Shown piece after piece: positions 1-6,271 of a stretch of 12,425 bases of DNA. The DNA comes from 73-13 sp035556075 (GTDB lineage Bacteria; Actinomycetota; Actinomycetes; Actinomycetales; Microbacteriaceae), in assembly GCA_035556075.1 (NCBI GenBank), contig DATMFQ010000008.1, forward strand, positions 1 through 12,425, written 5' to 3'. Below the pieces are notes generated by a model that worked only from the letters and a program-made list of their open reading frames with translations, was not told the origin of the DNA and did not search any database. Within the stretch, counting starts at the first letter, position 1, and every line of letters starts with the position of its first letter. Made by a program: the position numbers and the translations under genes.

Positions 1-27
1 GGCCGGGGCACGGCGGCCGGCCGCCGA

Positions 28-33
28 TAACAT
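28..33 (+). promoter_or_regulatory. Putative -10 element for leaderless gpmA
   Basis: TAACAT fits the actinobacterial TAnnnT -10 pattern and is followed by 7 nt before the ATG at 41, so transcription would begin at or next to the start codon. No ribosome binding site is visible. No clear -35 is seen in the few bases available upstream. Confidence 0.5.
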
Positions 34-40
34 GGAACCC

Positions 41-793
41 ATGACCGCGCCCTATACGCTCATCCTTCTTCGACACGGCCAGAGCGAGTGGAACAAGACC
101 AACCAGTTCACCGGCTGGGTCGACGTCCGCCTCACCGAGCAGGGCAAGGCCGAGGCCCAGCGCGGCGGCGAGCTGCTCGCCGAGTCCGGCATCCTCCCCG
201 ACGTCCTGCACACCTCGGTGCTCAGCCGTGCGATCCAGACCGCGAACATCGCGCTGGACGCCGCCGACCGCCTCTGGATCCCGGTCAAGCGCTCCTGGCG
301 TCTCAACGAGCGCCACTACGGCGCCCTGCAGGGCAAGGACAAGGCGGAGACGCTCGCCGAGTTCGGTCACGAGCAGTTCATGCTGTGGCGCCGGAGCTTC
401 GACACCCCGCCGCCGCCGCTTCCGGACAACGACGAGCACAGCCAGGTCGGTGACGAGCGCTACGCCGATATCCCCGATGCCGAGCTGCCGCGGACCGAGA
501 GCCTCTCACTCGTCATCGACCGGCTCCTGCCCTACTGGCGCGACCGGATCGTGCCGGAGCTGTCCGCCGGGCAGACCGTGCTCGTCGTCGCGCACGGCAA
601 CTCGCTTCGGGGGCTTGTGAAGCACCTCGATGGCATCTCGGACGCCGACATCGCCGAGCTCAACATCCCGACCGGGATCCCGCTCGTCTACGAGCTCGAC
701 GAGCAGCAGCGGCCGACGGCGCCGTCGCGCTACCTCGACCCGGAGGCTGCTGCGGCCGGTGCGGCTGCGGTCGCCGCGCAGGGGCGCGGGTGA
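41..793 (+). CDS. gpmA: 2,3-bisphosphoglycerate-dependent phosphoglycerate mutase
   Basis: Interconverts 3- and 2-phosphoglycerate in glycolysis and gluconeogenesis, in the cytoplasm. The protein opens with the histidine-phosphatase signature LILLRHGQSEWN; the phospho-accepting histidine is H12. The conserved NERHYGALQG segment follows (about residues 89-98, with the acid/base glutamate E90), then HGNSLRGL with the second catalytic histidine H185. These positions are one higher than in E. coli GpmA. The length of 250 aa is normal for the family; the C-terminus is an Ala-rich tail. An ATG at 32 is in frame, but it sits inside the likely -10 element TAACAT, so ATG 41 is preferred. The gene converges on the lipoprotein gene at 884-1387, with 90 bp between the two stop codons. 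Confidence 0.96.
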   Translation: MTAPYTLILLRHGQSEWNKTNQFTGWVDVRLTEQGKAEAQRGGELLAESGILPDVLHTSVLSRAIQTANIALDAADRLWIPVKRSWRLNERHYGALQGKDKAETLAEFGHEQFMLWRRSFDTPPPPLPDNDEHSQVGDERYADIPDAELPRTESLSLVIDRLLPYWRDRIVPELSAGQTVLVVAHGNSLRGLVKHLDGISDADIAELNIPTGIPLVYELDEQQRPTAPSRYLDPEAAAAGAAAVAAQGRG

Positions 794-854
794 GGCGCAG
801 TTAGGTCGCGCCGCGATGGCGCTCGGGCAGTCGTCGACGAGACGAATGCGTGGC

Positions 855-872
855 GCGCGAGCGTGCTCGCGT
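855..872. terminator. Possible bidirectional hairpin between convergent genes
   Basis: The arms CGCGAG (856-861) and CTCGCG (866-871) flank a CGTG loop; a G-U pair at 855/872 can extend the stem. It lies in the 90 bp between the stops of gpmA and the lipoprotein gene. There is no T-tract, so intrinsic termination is uncertain. Confidence 0.35.
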
Positions 873-883
873 CGCCGGGCCGA

Positions 884-1387
884 CTACGGCAGGTAGTCCT
901 CGAAGAATGGGCGCGCCTCGGCGTCGAGCACGGGCACGAGCAGCTGCTGGCCTGCCGCCTCGCCGACCTGGAAGTACACCGGGTAGAGGCCGCCAAGGCT
1001 CGCGTCGGTCGGGCGCTCGACGAGCACCGCCACGTCGGAGTCCGGGCCGCCGACCGTCGTCGCCTCCTCGGGCGCGAGCGTGATCGCGGCCTTGCCGTCC
1101 GTGCCGCCCGCGCCGAGCGCGACGTGCAGCCTGGCCTGCTCCTCCCCTGAGTTCACGACGTAGAAGTACACGTTGATCGCACCGGACTCACCCATGATCG
1201 CCTGTGCATCGCGGACCTTCACCTCACCGAGATCCGTGCCGATCCCATCGGCCGGGTCGTAGTGGATCATGGTGGCCACTGGGGCGACGAGTGAGCACGC
1301 ACTGAGTCCGAGCAGTGCGGTCGCGGCGAGCGCGGCGGCACCGGCGATTCGAGCGACAGGCTTCGCGGCGATTCGAGTGGTCTTCAC
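884..1387 (-). CDS. LpqE-like secreted lipoprotein
   Basis: A predicted 167-aa exported lipoprotein of unknown biochemical role. The N-terminus has basic residues, a hydrophobic stretch (about 14-28) and the lipobox LSAC, with the lipidated cysteine at C31, so it should be anchored on the outer face of the membrane. The mature part (about 40-160) appears beta-rich and resembles the extracytoplasmic fold of LpqE/PCu(A)C-like proteins, but I see no clear Met/His copper site. The identification rests partly on position: a lipoprotein divergent from carD is also found in mycobacteria (lpqE, Rv3584). The start is GTG at 1387. A TAGGCT -10 lies 7 nt upstream, so the mRNA is probably leaderless. It shares a 59-bp divergent region with carD. 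Confidence 0.8.
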   Translation of the reverse strand: MKTTRIAAKPVARIAGAAALAATALLGLSACSLVAPVATMIHYDPADGIGTDLGEVKVRDAQAIMGESGAINVYFYVVNSGEEQARLHVALGAGGTDGKAAITLAPEEATTVGGPDSDVAVLVERPTDASLGGLYPVYFQVGEAAGQQLLVPVLDAEARPFFEDYLP

Positions 1388-1394
1388 GCCGTCC

Positions 1395-1400
1395 AGCCTA
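1395..1400 (-). promoter_or_regulatory. Putative -10 for the LpqE-like gene
   Basis: On the minus strand this reads TAGGCT, followed by 7 nt and the GTG start. The same hexamer and spacing precede the TetR remnant at 6272. It points to a leaderless transcript divergent from carD. Confidence 0.5.
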
Positions 1401-1412
1401 CCTGGGGGTCGA

Positions 1413-1438
1413 TGGTAGAATCGAATGCCGCGAAAGGA
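1413..1438 (+). promoter_or_regulatory. carD extended -10 promoter and ribosome binding site
   Basis: TGGTAGAAT (1413-1421) is a TGn-extended -10 with a near-consensus TAGAAT hexamer. GAAAGGA (1432-1438) is a good Shine-Dalgarno sequence 8 nt before the ATG at 1447. No convincing -35 is visible, which suits an extended -10. The site fixes the carD start at 1447 and excludes a longer in-frame start at 1315. Confidence 0.65.
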
Positions 1439-1446
1439 CGTCCTCT

Positions 1447-1929
1447 ATGCAGTTTGTCGTTGGTGAAACGGTTGTCTACCCCCATCACGGCGCCGCAAAG
1501 ATCATTGAGATCAAGCAGCGTGTCATTCGAGGTGAGGAGAAGACGTACCTCAAGCTCAACGTCGCACAGGGTGACCTGACGATCGAGGTGCCGGCGGAAA
1601 ACGTCGACCTCGTCGGCGTCCGTGACGTCATCGGCCAGGAGGGCCTCGACCAAGTCTTCGAGGTGCTGCGCACGCCGCACGCGGAGGAGCCGACGAACTG
1701 GTCCCGCCGCTACAAGGCGAACCTGGAGAAGCTCGCGTCCGGCGACGTCATCAAGGTGTCCGAGGTCGTCCGCGACCTGTGGCGCCGCGACCAGGACCGT
1801 GGGCTGTCCGCCGGGGAGAAGCGCATGCTCGCGAAGGCGCGCCAGATCCTCGTCTCCGAGCTCGCCCTCGCTGAGAAGACCGGCGAGGAGCAGGCCGCAC
1901 TCCGCCTCGACGAGGTCCTCGCGTCCTGA
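1447..1929 (+). CDS. carD: CarD/CdnL family RNA polymerase-binding regulator
   Basis: An essential actinobacterial transcription factor that binds the RNA polymerase beta subunit and DNA at the upstream edge of the bubble, stabilising open complexes at rRNA and other promoters. The protein is 160 aa. Residues 1-55 form the Tudor-like RNAP-interaction domain (VVYPHHGAAKI, GDLTIEVPAENV). Residues 60-160 form the helical DNA-binding domain, including EEPTNWSRRYK with W85, which corresponds to the minor-groove Trp85 of M. tuberculosis CarD, and the conserved LSAGEKRMLAKARQIL. R25 is kept, but position 47, Arg in M. tuberculosis, is Glu here. The start is supported by a strong ribosome binding site (1432-1438) and an extended -10. 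Its neighbours, a divergent lipoprotein and downstream ispDF, match the mycobacterial order. Confidence 0.97.
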   Translation: MQFVVGETVVYPHHGAAKIIEIKQRVIRGEEKTYLKLNVAQGDLTIEVPAENVDLVGVRDVIGQEGLDQVFEVLRTPHAEEPTNWSRRYKANLEKLASGDVIKVSEVVRDLWRRDQDRGLSAGEKRMLAKARQILVSELALAEKTGEEQAALRLDEVLAS

Positions 1930-1987
1930 CGTCCCGCGTGCGCATCCCCGCCGACGCGCGCCGCGCATTCGTGCGTCCGAATATCCC

Positions 1988-2019
1988 TACACTGGCGACC
2001 AGGAGCCGCGGGGGAGGAG
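1988..2019 (+). promoter_or_regulatory. Possible ispDF promoter and ribosome binding site
   Basis: In the 102-bp gap after carD, TACACT (1988-1993) fits TAnnnT, and GGGGAGGAG (2011-2019) is a strong Shine-Dalgarno sequence. It lies 12 nt before the ATG at 2032, longer than usual. No good -35 is visible. Read-through from carD is equally possible. Confidence 0.4.
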
Positions 2020-2031
2020 CGCACGGTCGAG

Positions 2032-3336
2032 ATGTCGACAACAGCTGAGTCATCGACGAATGCGGCGGTCGCCGTCATCCTCGTCGCCGCCGGCTCTGGC
2101 AGGCGGCTCGGGCTCGGGCTCCCGAAGGCCTTTGTGCCACTCGCGAACGGCACCGTGCTCGAGGCGGCGATCAGCGGCGTCCGACGCGCTGGCGTACTGG
2201 CCCAGCTCATCGTCGTCGCCCCCTACGACCACCTGCAGGAGGCGGCGCGCATCGCGAGGCGCGTGTACCGAGACGACACCGACCGGCTCGTGACCGTCAT
2301 CCCCGGCGGCGATGAGCGCGCCGACTCCGTCGCGGCCGGACTGCGCGCGCTCGCCCCCGACGTCGTCGCCGTCCTCGTCCATGACGCGGCGCGGGCGCTC
2401 ACCCCACCCGAGCTCTTCGACGCCGTCGCCGGGCTCGTCCTCAAGCTCGGCTGCGGCGTCGTCCCCGTGCTCCCCGTCGTCGACACCGTCAAACGGGTGC
2501 TCCGCGACGGCGAGATCGCCGGCACACTCGACCGCAGGGACCTCGCGCTCGCACAGACCCCGCAGGGCTTCCCCCGCGGCCGACTCGAGGCCGCGTACCG
2601 GCTCATGGGGCCCGCCGCCACGACCTACACCGACGATGCGGCGATCTACAGCGCCGCCGGGCACCGCGTCGTGACCACGACCGGCCGCGATCGCGCCTTC
2701 AAGATCACGCACCCGCAGGACCTCCGCCGCGCCGAGACCATCCTCAGCGACCCGAGCATCCCCGAGTCGGAACGGCCCGCCCTCGCCCGCGGACCACGGC
2801 TGCCGCGCACCGAGCACCTCGAAGACACCGACACCGGGACCGACACGGGGACGGGGACTGGCACGAGTCGCACGTACCGGACCGGGGTCGGCGCCGACGC
2901 GCACGCCTTCGGGGAGACCCCGCCGCTCCGGCTCGGCGGGGTCGAATGGCCCGACTTCCCCGCGCTGGAGGGGCACAGCGATGGCGACGCCGCCTGTCAC
3001 GCGATCGTCGACGCGCTGCTCGCGGCGTCCGGCCTCGGCGACATCGGCACGGTCTTCGGCGTCGGGGACCCGGCGATGGCGGGGTACGCGGGTACCGCAT
3101 TCATCCGGGATGCGGTCAACCTGCTCGTCGCACACGGCTGGACGATCCACAGTGTCTCGGTCGAGATCGTCACGAATGCGCCGCGCATCGGCGAGCGGCG
3201 GGCCGAGCTCGAGCGGGTGCTCGGCGAGGCGGTCGGCGCCCCCGTCTCGGTTGCGGGCACCACGGCGGACGGACTCGGCCTCACGGGCGAGGGCCGCGGG
3301 ATTGGCGCCGTCGCCTCCGCCCTGCTGTCCCGCTGA
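2032..3336 (+). CDS. ispDF: Bifunctional IspD-IspF (MEP cytidylyltransferase / MECDP synthase)
   Basis: A fusion of two enzymes of the non-mevalonate isoprenoid pathway, 434 aa. The IspD part (about 12-245) makes CDP-methylerythritol from MEP and CTP. It shows AAGSGRRLG (19-27), K32 in LPKAF, and HDAAR (117-121). The IspF part (about 283-434) cyclises CDP-ME 2-phosphate to MECDP. It shows GADAH with metal ligands D289 and H291, GHSDGD (314-319), the third ligand H323, and TTADGLGLTGEGRGIGA near the end. The two are joined by a low-complexity Asp/Thr/Gly linker (about 264-281). IspE, which acts between them, is not in the window. Mycobacteria carry the two as adjacent separate genes. The stop codon lies in a 13-bp tandem duplication. 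Confidence 0.96.
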   Translation: MSTTAESSTNAAVAVILVAAGSGRRLGLGLPKAFVPLANGTVLEAAISGVRRAGVLAQLIVVAPYDHLQEAARIARRVYRDDTDRLVTVIPGGDERADSVAAGLRALAPDVVAVLVHDAARALTPPELFDAVAGLVLKLGCGVVPVLPVVDTVKRVLRDGEIAGTLDRRDLALAQTPQGFPRGRLEAAYRLMGPAATTYTDDAAIYSAAGHRVVTTTGRDRAFKITHPQDLRRAETILSDPSIPESERPALARGPRLPRTEHLEDTDTGTDTGTGTGTSRTYRTGVGADAHAFGETPPLRLGGVEWPDFPALEGHSDGDAACHAIVDALLAASGLGDIGTVFGVGDPAMAGYAGTAFIRDAVNLLVAHGWTIHSVSVEIVTNAPRIGERRAELERVLGEAVGAPVSVAGTTADGLGLTGEGRGIGAVASALLSR

Positions 3337-3358
3337 CCCCGCGCCCTGACCCCGCGCC
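3333..3358 (+). repeat. 13-bp tandem duplication across the ispDF stop
   Basis: CTGACCCCGCGCC occurs twice head-to-tail at 3333-3345 and 3346-3358. The first copy holds the TGA stop of ispDF (3334-3336). It looks like a recent slippage or unequal-exchange duplication. Confidence 0.85.
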
Positions 3359-3543
3359 CCGTCCCCCCGTTCAGTCGATGTTCAGGAGGGGACTACGGCC
3401 TAGGGAGGACCTGGCGGCGCGCCACGCCCTCCCGATCGCGCCGGACCCTCCCAAGCAGGGAAGCCACGCTCGGGCGAGGGGACGCTGCCCGGGCGCGGGC
3501 ACGGTCGGCCGTATTGCCCTCGCGCGGCCGGAACCCCCTCGCC

Positions 3544-3574
3544 CCGCGGCCGCCGGCCCCGGCATCGGCCGCGG
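3544..3574 (+). terminator. Strong 9-bp hairpin downstream of ispDF
   Basis: CCGCGGCCG (3544-3552) pairs perfectly with CGGCCGCGG (3566-3574) around a 13-nt loop. No T-tract follows, so it is either an actinobacterial-style terminator without a U run or another RNA structure. Confidence 0.4.
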
Positions 3575-3601
3575 CTGCGCCTGCCGACCGCCCGGCGCAC
3601 A

Positions 3602-3631
3602 CCAGGGCCGCAACATCAGGGTGCGGCCTGG
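3602..3631 (+). terminator. Hairpin just upstream of the cysS promoter
   Basis: CCA(G)GGCCGCA (3602-3612) pairs with TGCGGCCTGG (3622-3631): ten base pairs with a single bulged G3605 and the 9-nt loop 3613-3621. Its place 10 bp before the cysS -10 makes it a candidate terminator of upstream transcripts, or a palindromic protein site at the -35 region. Confidence 0.4.
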
Positions 3632-3641
3632 TGCGACCGAA

Positions 3642-3647
3642 TACGCT
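3642..3647 (+). promoter_or_regulatory. Putative -10 for leaderless cysS
   Basis: TACGCT is followed by 6 nt and the GTG start at 3654. No ribosome binding site precedes the GTG, which fits leaderless transcription. Confidence 0.55.
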
Positions 3648-3653
3648 TGGGGG

Positions 3654-5075
3654 GTGACCGTCCGGCTGTACGACTCCAAGGCGCAGGCGCTCGTCGACCT
3701 CGCGCCGCGAGTGCCGGGCGAGGTCGGCATGTACGTCTGCGGGCCGACCGTGCAGTCGAGCCCACACATCGGGCACCTGCGCTCGGCGCTCGTCTACGAC
3801 CTGTGGCGGCGCTGGCTCGGCTACCGCGGGTATCGCGTCACCTTCGTGCGCAACGTGACCGACATCGACGACAAGGTCCTCGACGTCGCGGTCCTCACGG
3901 GCGACCCCGAGCGCTGGTGGGCGATCGCGTACCGGGTCGAGCTCGAGTTCACGGCGGCATATGCCGCGATCGGCATCCAGCCGCCGACCTACGAGCCGCG
4001 GGCGACTGCGTCGATCGGCGAGATGCAGCAGCTCGCGCAGCGGCTCATCGACCGCGGCCACGCCTATGTCGCCGACGATGGCTCCGGTGACGTGTACTTC
4101 GACACCGCGAGCTGGCAGGCGTACGGCCAGCTCACCCGGCAAGGCCGCGAGGACATGTCGCCCGCCGCCGACGCCGACCCGCGCGCGAAGCGGGACCCGC
4201 GAGACTTCGCCCTCTGGAAGGGCCGCAAACCCGCCGAGCCCGAGTCGGCGTCCTGGGACTCGCCCTGGGGCCCCGGCCGCCCCGGCTGGCACATCGAGTG
4301 CTCGGCGATGAGCCGCCGCTACCTCGGTCCAGCCTTCGACATCCACGGCGGCGGGCTCGACCTGCGCTTCCCGCACCACGAAAACGAGCTGGCGCAGTCG
4401 AGTGCCGCAGGCGACGCATTCGCCACCCACTGGTTGCACAACGGCCTCGTCCAGGTCGGCGGCCAGAAGATGTCGAAGTCGCTCGGCAACTCGATCTTCG
4501 CCGCGGAGATCCTCGACCAGGTCCGCCCGGTCGTCGTCCGCTACGCGCTCGCCGCCGCGCACTACCGCTCGACGATCGACCTCGTCGACAGCTCCTTCGC
4601 CGAGGCGGAGGCGGCACTTGGCCGCATCGAGCAGTTCCTCGCCCGCTCGGCCCGGGCGCTGACGACCGGCGAGGCGGTCGCACCGTCGCTGCTGCCGGTG
4701 CCCGCCGCATTCGCGGCCGCGATGGATGACGACCTCGGGGTGCCGCAGGCGCTCGCCGTCCTCCACGAGACCGTCCGCGCCGCGAACACCGCGCTCGACG
4801 CGGGCAACCTCGCCGCGGTCGGGACGGCGCGCGCCGAGGTGCGGGCCATGCTCGGCGTCCTCGGGCTCGACCCCGACGACCCCGCGTATGGCGCCACGGA
4901 GCCGGGACCGGAGCACGCCGCGCTCGGTGCGCTCGTCGCGGGGCTGCTCGAGCGGCGGGATGCCGCTCGCGCTGCCAAGGATTTCGGCACGGCGGACGCG
5001 ATCCGCGACACCCTCACCGCCGCGGGCATCCAGCTCGATGACGGCGCCGACGGCACGCATTGGAGCCTCACATGA
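3654..5075 (+). CDS. cysS: Cysteinyl-tRNA synthetase
   Basis: Charges tRNA-Cys with cysteine using ATP, in the cytoplasm. The protein is 473 aa, close to the 461 aa of E. coli. Class I signatures are intact: HIGH at 38-41 (SSPHIGHLRSALVYD) and KMSKS at 272-276. The zinc site that selects cysteine is complete: C29 (MYVCGPT), C216 (GWHIECSAMS), H241 and E245 (FPHHENE). The C-terminal part (about 320-473) is the helical anticodon-binding region. The frame is open far upstream, but the family N-terminus (VRLYDSKAQ) begins right after GTG 3654, which has a TACGCT -10 six nt before it. It ends in an ATGA overlap with rlmB, so the two are translationally coupled. The pairing with ispDF and an rRNA methylase gene is conserved in actinobacteria. 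Confidence 0.96.
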   Translation: MTVRLYDSKAQALVDLAPRVPGEVGMYVCGPTVQSSPHIGHLRSALVYDLWRRWLGYRGYRVTFVRNVTDIDDKVLDVAVLTGDPERWWAIAYRVELEFTAAYAAIGIQPPTYEPRATASIGEMQQLAQRLIDRGHAYVADDGSGDVYFDTASWQAYGQLTRQGREDMSPAADADPRAKRDPRDFALWKGRKPAEPESASWDSPWGPGRPGWHIECSAMSRRYLGPAFDIHGGGLDLRFPHHENELAQSSAAGDAFATHWLHNGLVQVGGQKMSKSLGNSIFAAEILDQVRPVVVRYALAAAHYRSTIDLVDSSFAEAEAALGRIEQFLARSARALTTGEAVAPSLLPVPAAFAAAMDDDLGVPQALAVLHETVRAANTALDAGNLAAVGTARAEVRAMLGVLGLDPDDPAYGATEPGPEHAALGALVAGLLERRDAARAAKDFGTADAIRDTLTAAGIQLDDGADGTHWSLT

Positions 5076-6142
5076 CGAAGCCAGGGCGCCCCGGCGCGAA
5101 CCGCAAGAAGAAGGGCCCTCGCGTCGGCTCCGGCGGCCAGGGGCGCCAGGCCCTCGAGGGCAAGGGCCCGACGCCGAAGGCCGAGGACCGGACCTACCAC
5201 AAGGCCGGCAAGCGCAAGGCGGCCGCCGAGCGCGCCCGCGAGCGCGTCGGCCTGCCCGCGAAGCCGGGTGAGAAGCCGGGCGCCAAGTCGGGCGCGAGGG
5301 GGACGAATGCGCGCCGCGGCCCCGTCACGGACGCTGACATCGCCGCGAAGGCGTTCGAGGAGCGGGTCGCTCGTCGCCGCATCCCGAAGACGACGGACAC
5401 GGGCGAGCTCGTCACCGGTCGTAACTCGGTGCTCGAAGCACTCCAGGCGCGCATCCCCGCGACGACCCTCTACCTCGCGCAGCGCATCGAGTACGACGAC
5501 CGGGTCAAGGCGATCATCCAGCTCGCCAACGGCCGCGGCCTCCCGATCATCGAGATCACCCGCCAGGAGCTCGACCGGATGTCGAGCGAGGGCACCGTCC
5601 ACCAGGGCGTTGGCATCAAGGTGCCGCCCTACGAGTACCGCCACCCGCTCGATCTGCTCGACGAGGTCATCGAGTCGGGGCAGACCCCGCTCTTCGTCGC
5701 GCTCGACGGTGTCACCGACCCCCGCAACCTCGGCGCGATCATCCGCTCGGTCGCCGCGTTCGGCGGCCACGGCGTCATCGTGCCGCAGCGCCGCTCGGTC
5801 AGCGTCACCGCGTCGGCGTGGAAGACGAGCGCGGGGGCCGCGGCCCGCATTCCTGTCGCGATGGCGACGAATCTCAACAATGCGATCAAAGACCTCAAGG
5901 CCCGCGGCCTCTTCGTCCTCGGCCTCGACGGGGGTGGCGAGGTCTCGCTGCCGGAGCTCGAGCTTGCCGACTCGCCCCTCGTGCTCGTCATCGGCTCCGA
6001 GGGCAAGGGCCTGTCGCGGCTCGTCACGGAGCACTGCGATGCGATCGTCTCGATCCCGATCGAGTCGAGCATGGAGTCGCTGAATGCGGGGGTCGCCGCC
6101 GGCGTCGCGCTGTACGAGGTCTCGCGGCGGCGGGCGGGCTGA
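5072..6142 (+). CDS. rlmB: 23S rRNA (guanosine-2'-O-)-methyltransferase, RlmB/TrmH (SPOUT) family
   Basis: A SAM-dependent 2'-O-methyltransferase that by family acts on 23S rRNA (G2251 in E. coli). Of 356 aa, residues 1-105 are a Lys/Arg/Gly-rich, probably disordered tail. Residues 110-185 form the L30e-like substrate-binding domain (TGRNSVLEAL). About 205-354 form the knotted SPOUT domain: motif 1 DGVTDPRNLGAIIRS (N219, R225), motif 2 VIGSEGKGL (306-314, E310) and motif 3 SIPIESSMESLNAGVAAGVALYE (327-349, N338). The start ATG 5072 overlaps the cysS stop (ATGA). Exact target specificity cannot be read from the sequence; RlmB is the usual assignment for this length and tail in actinobacteria. 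Confidence 0.93.
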   Translation: MTKPGRPGANRKKKGPRVGSGGQGRQALEGKGPTPKAEDRTYHKAGKRKAAAERARERVGLPAKPGEKPGAKSGARGTNARRGPVTDADIAAKAFEERVARRRIPKTTDTGELVTGRNSVLEALQARIPATTLYLAQRIEYDDRVKAIIQLANGRGLPIIEITRQELDRMSSEGTVHQGVGIKVPPYEYRHPLDLLDEVIESGQTPLFVALDGVTDPRNLGAIIRSVAAFGGHGVIVPQRRSVSVTASAWKTSAGAAARIPVAMATNLNNAIKDLKARGLFVLGLDGGGEVSLPELELADSPLVLVIGSEGKGLSRLVTEHCDAIVSIPIESSMESLNAGVAAGVALYEVSRRRAG

Positions 6143-6163
6143 GCGCCGAGGGTGCCCCCCGCG

Positions 6164-6240
6164 CGAAGTACTGAGATTTCGCCGAAGTACTGACGCCCGG
6201 GTGCGCTCGAGGTGAGTTTCGCGCATTCCTCAGTACTTCG
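6164..6240. repeat. Three copies of CGAAGTACTGA(G), one inverted
   Basis: CGAAGTACTGAG occurs at 6164-6175, CGAAGTACTGA at 6183-6193, and the exact inverted form CTCAGTACTTCG at 6229-6240. The flanks are also partly shared, with an ATTTCGC-like sequence after copy 1 and its counterpart before copy 3. Copies 1 or 2 can each pair with copy 3 to make alternative 11-12 bp stems. The cluster sits between the rlmB stop and the promoter of the TetR remnant; the inverted copy overlaps the expected -35. It may be a dispersed intergenic repeat, an rlmB terminator or an old TetR operator. Confidence 0.85.
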
Positions 6241-6258
6241 TGCCGCGGGCGCCCGGCA

Positions 6259-6264
6259 TAGGCT
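6259..6264 (+). promoter_or_regulatory. Putative -10 for the TetR remnant
   Basis: TAGGCT is followed by 7 nt and the ATG at 6272, the same hexamer and spacing as for the LpqE-like gene. The promoter seems intact although the gene is broken. Confidence 0.5.
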
Positions 6265-6271
6265 GACCGAC

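Larger units (their letters stand above)
3337..3653. other. 317-bp gene-free leader region before cysS
   Basis: I see no convincing gene here on either strand. The cysS frame stays open through the region from inside ispF, but its conceptual peptide is Arg/Pro/Ala-rich and unlike any CysS N-terminus. Besides the tandem repeat at its left end, the region holds at least three GC-rich hairpins (3486-3501, 3544-3574, 3602-3631), ending 10 bp before the cysS -10. It could separate ispDF from cysS transcription, but no T-box or known riboswitch core is recognisable. Confidence 0.6.

Noticed and set aside
32..40. ATG 32 as the gpmA start
   Set aside because: It lies within the likely -10 TAACAT, and ATG 41 gives the standard family N-terminus.
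2946..3653. N-terminal extension of the cysS frame, open from inside ispF
   Set aside because: The extra peptide is Arg/Pro/Ala-rich, part of it overlaps ispF in another frame, and CysS homology with a fitting -10 begins at GTG 3654.
3378..3653. Small upstream ORF (ATG 3378) as a cysteine leader peptide
   Set aside because: It is in frame with cysS without an intervening stop and has no consecutive Cys codons, so it does not resemble a regulatory leader peptide.
3393..5060. 555-codon open frame on the minus strand opposite cysS
   Set aside because: It is a GC-rich shadow of cysS: composition is Arg/Val/Glu/Asp-biased, no family is recognisable, and cysS is certain.
4562..6226. 554-codon open frame on the minus strand opposite cysS/rlmB
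   Set aside because: Same reason; it covers parts of two conserved genes and shows no domain motif.
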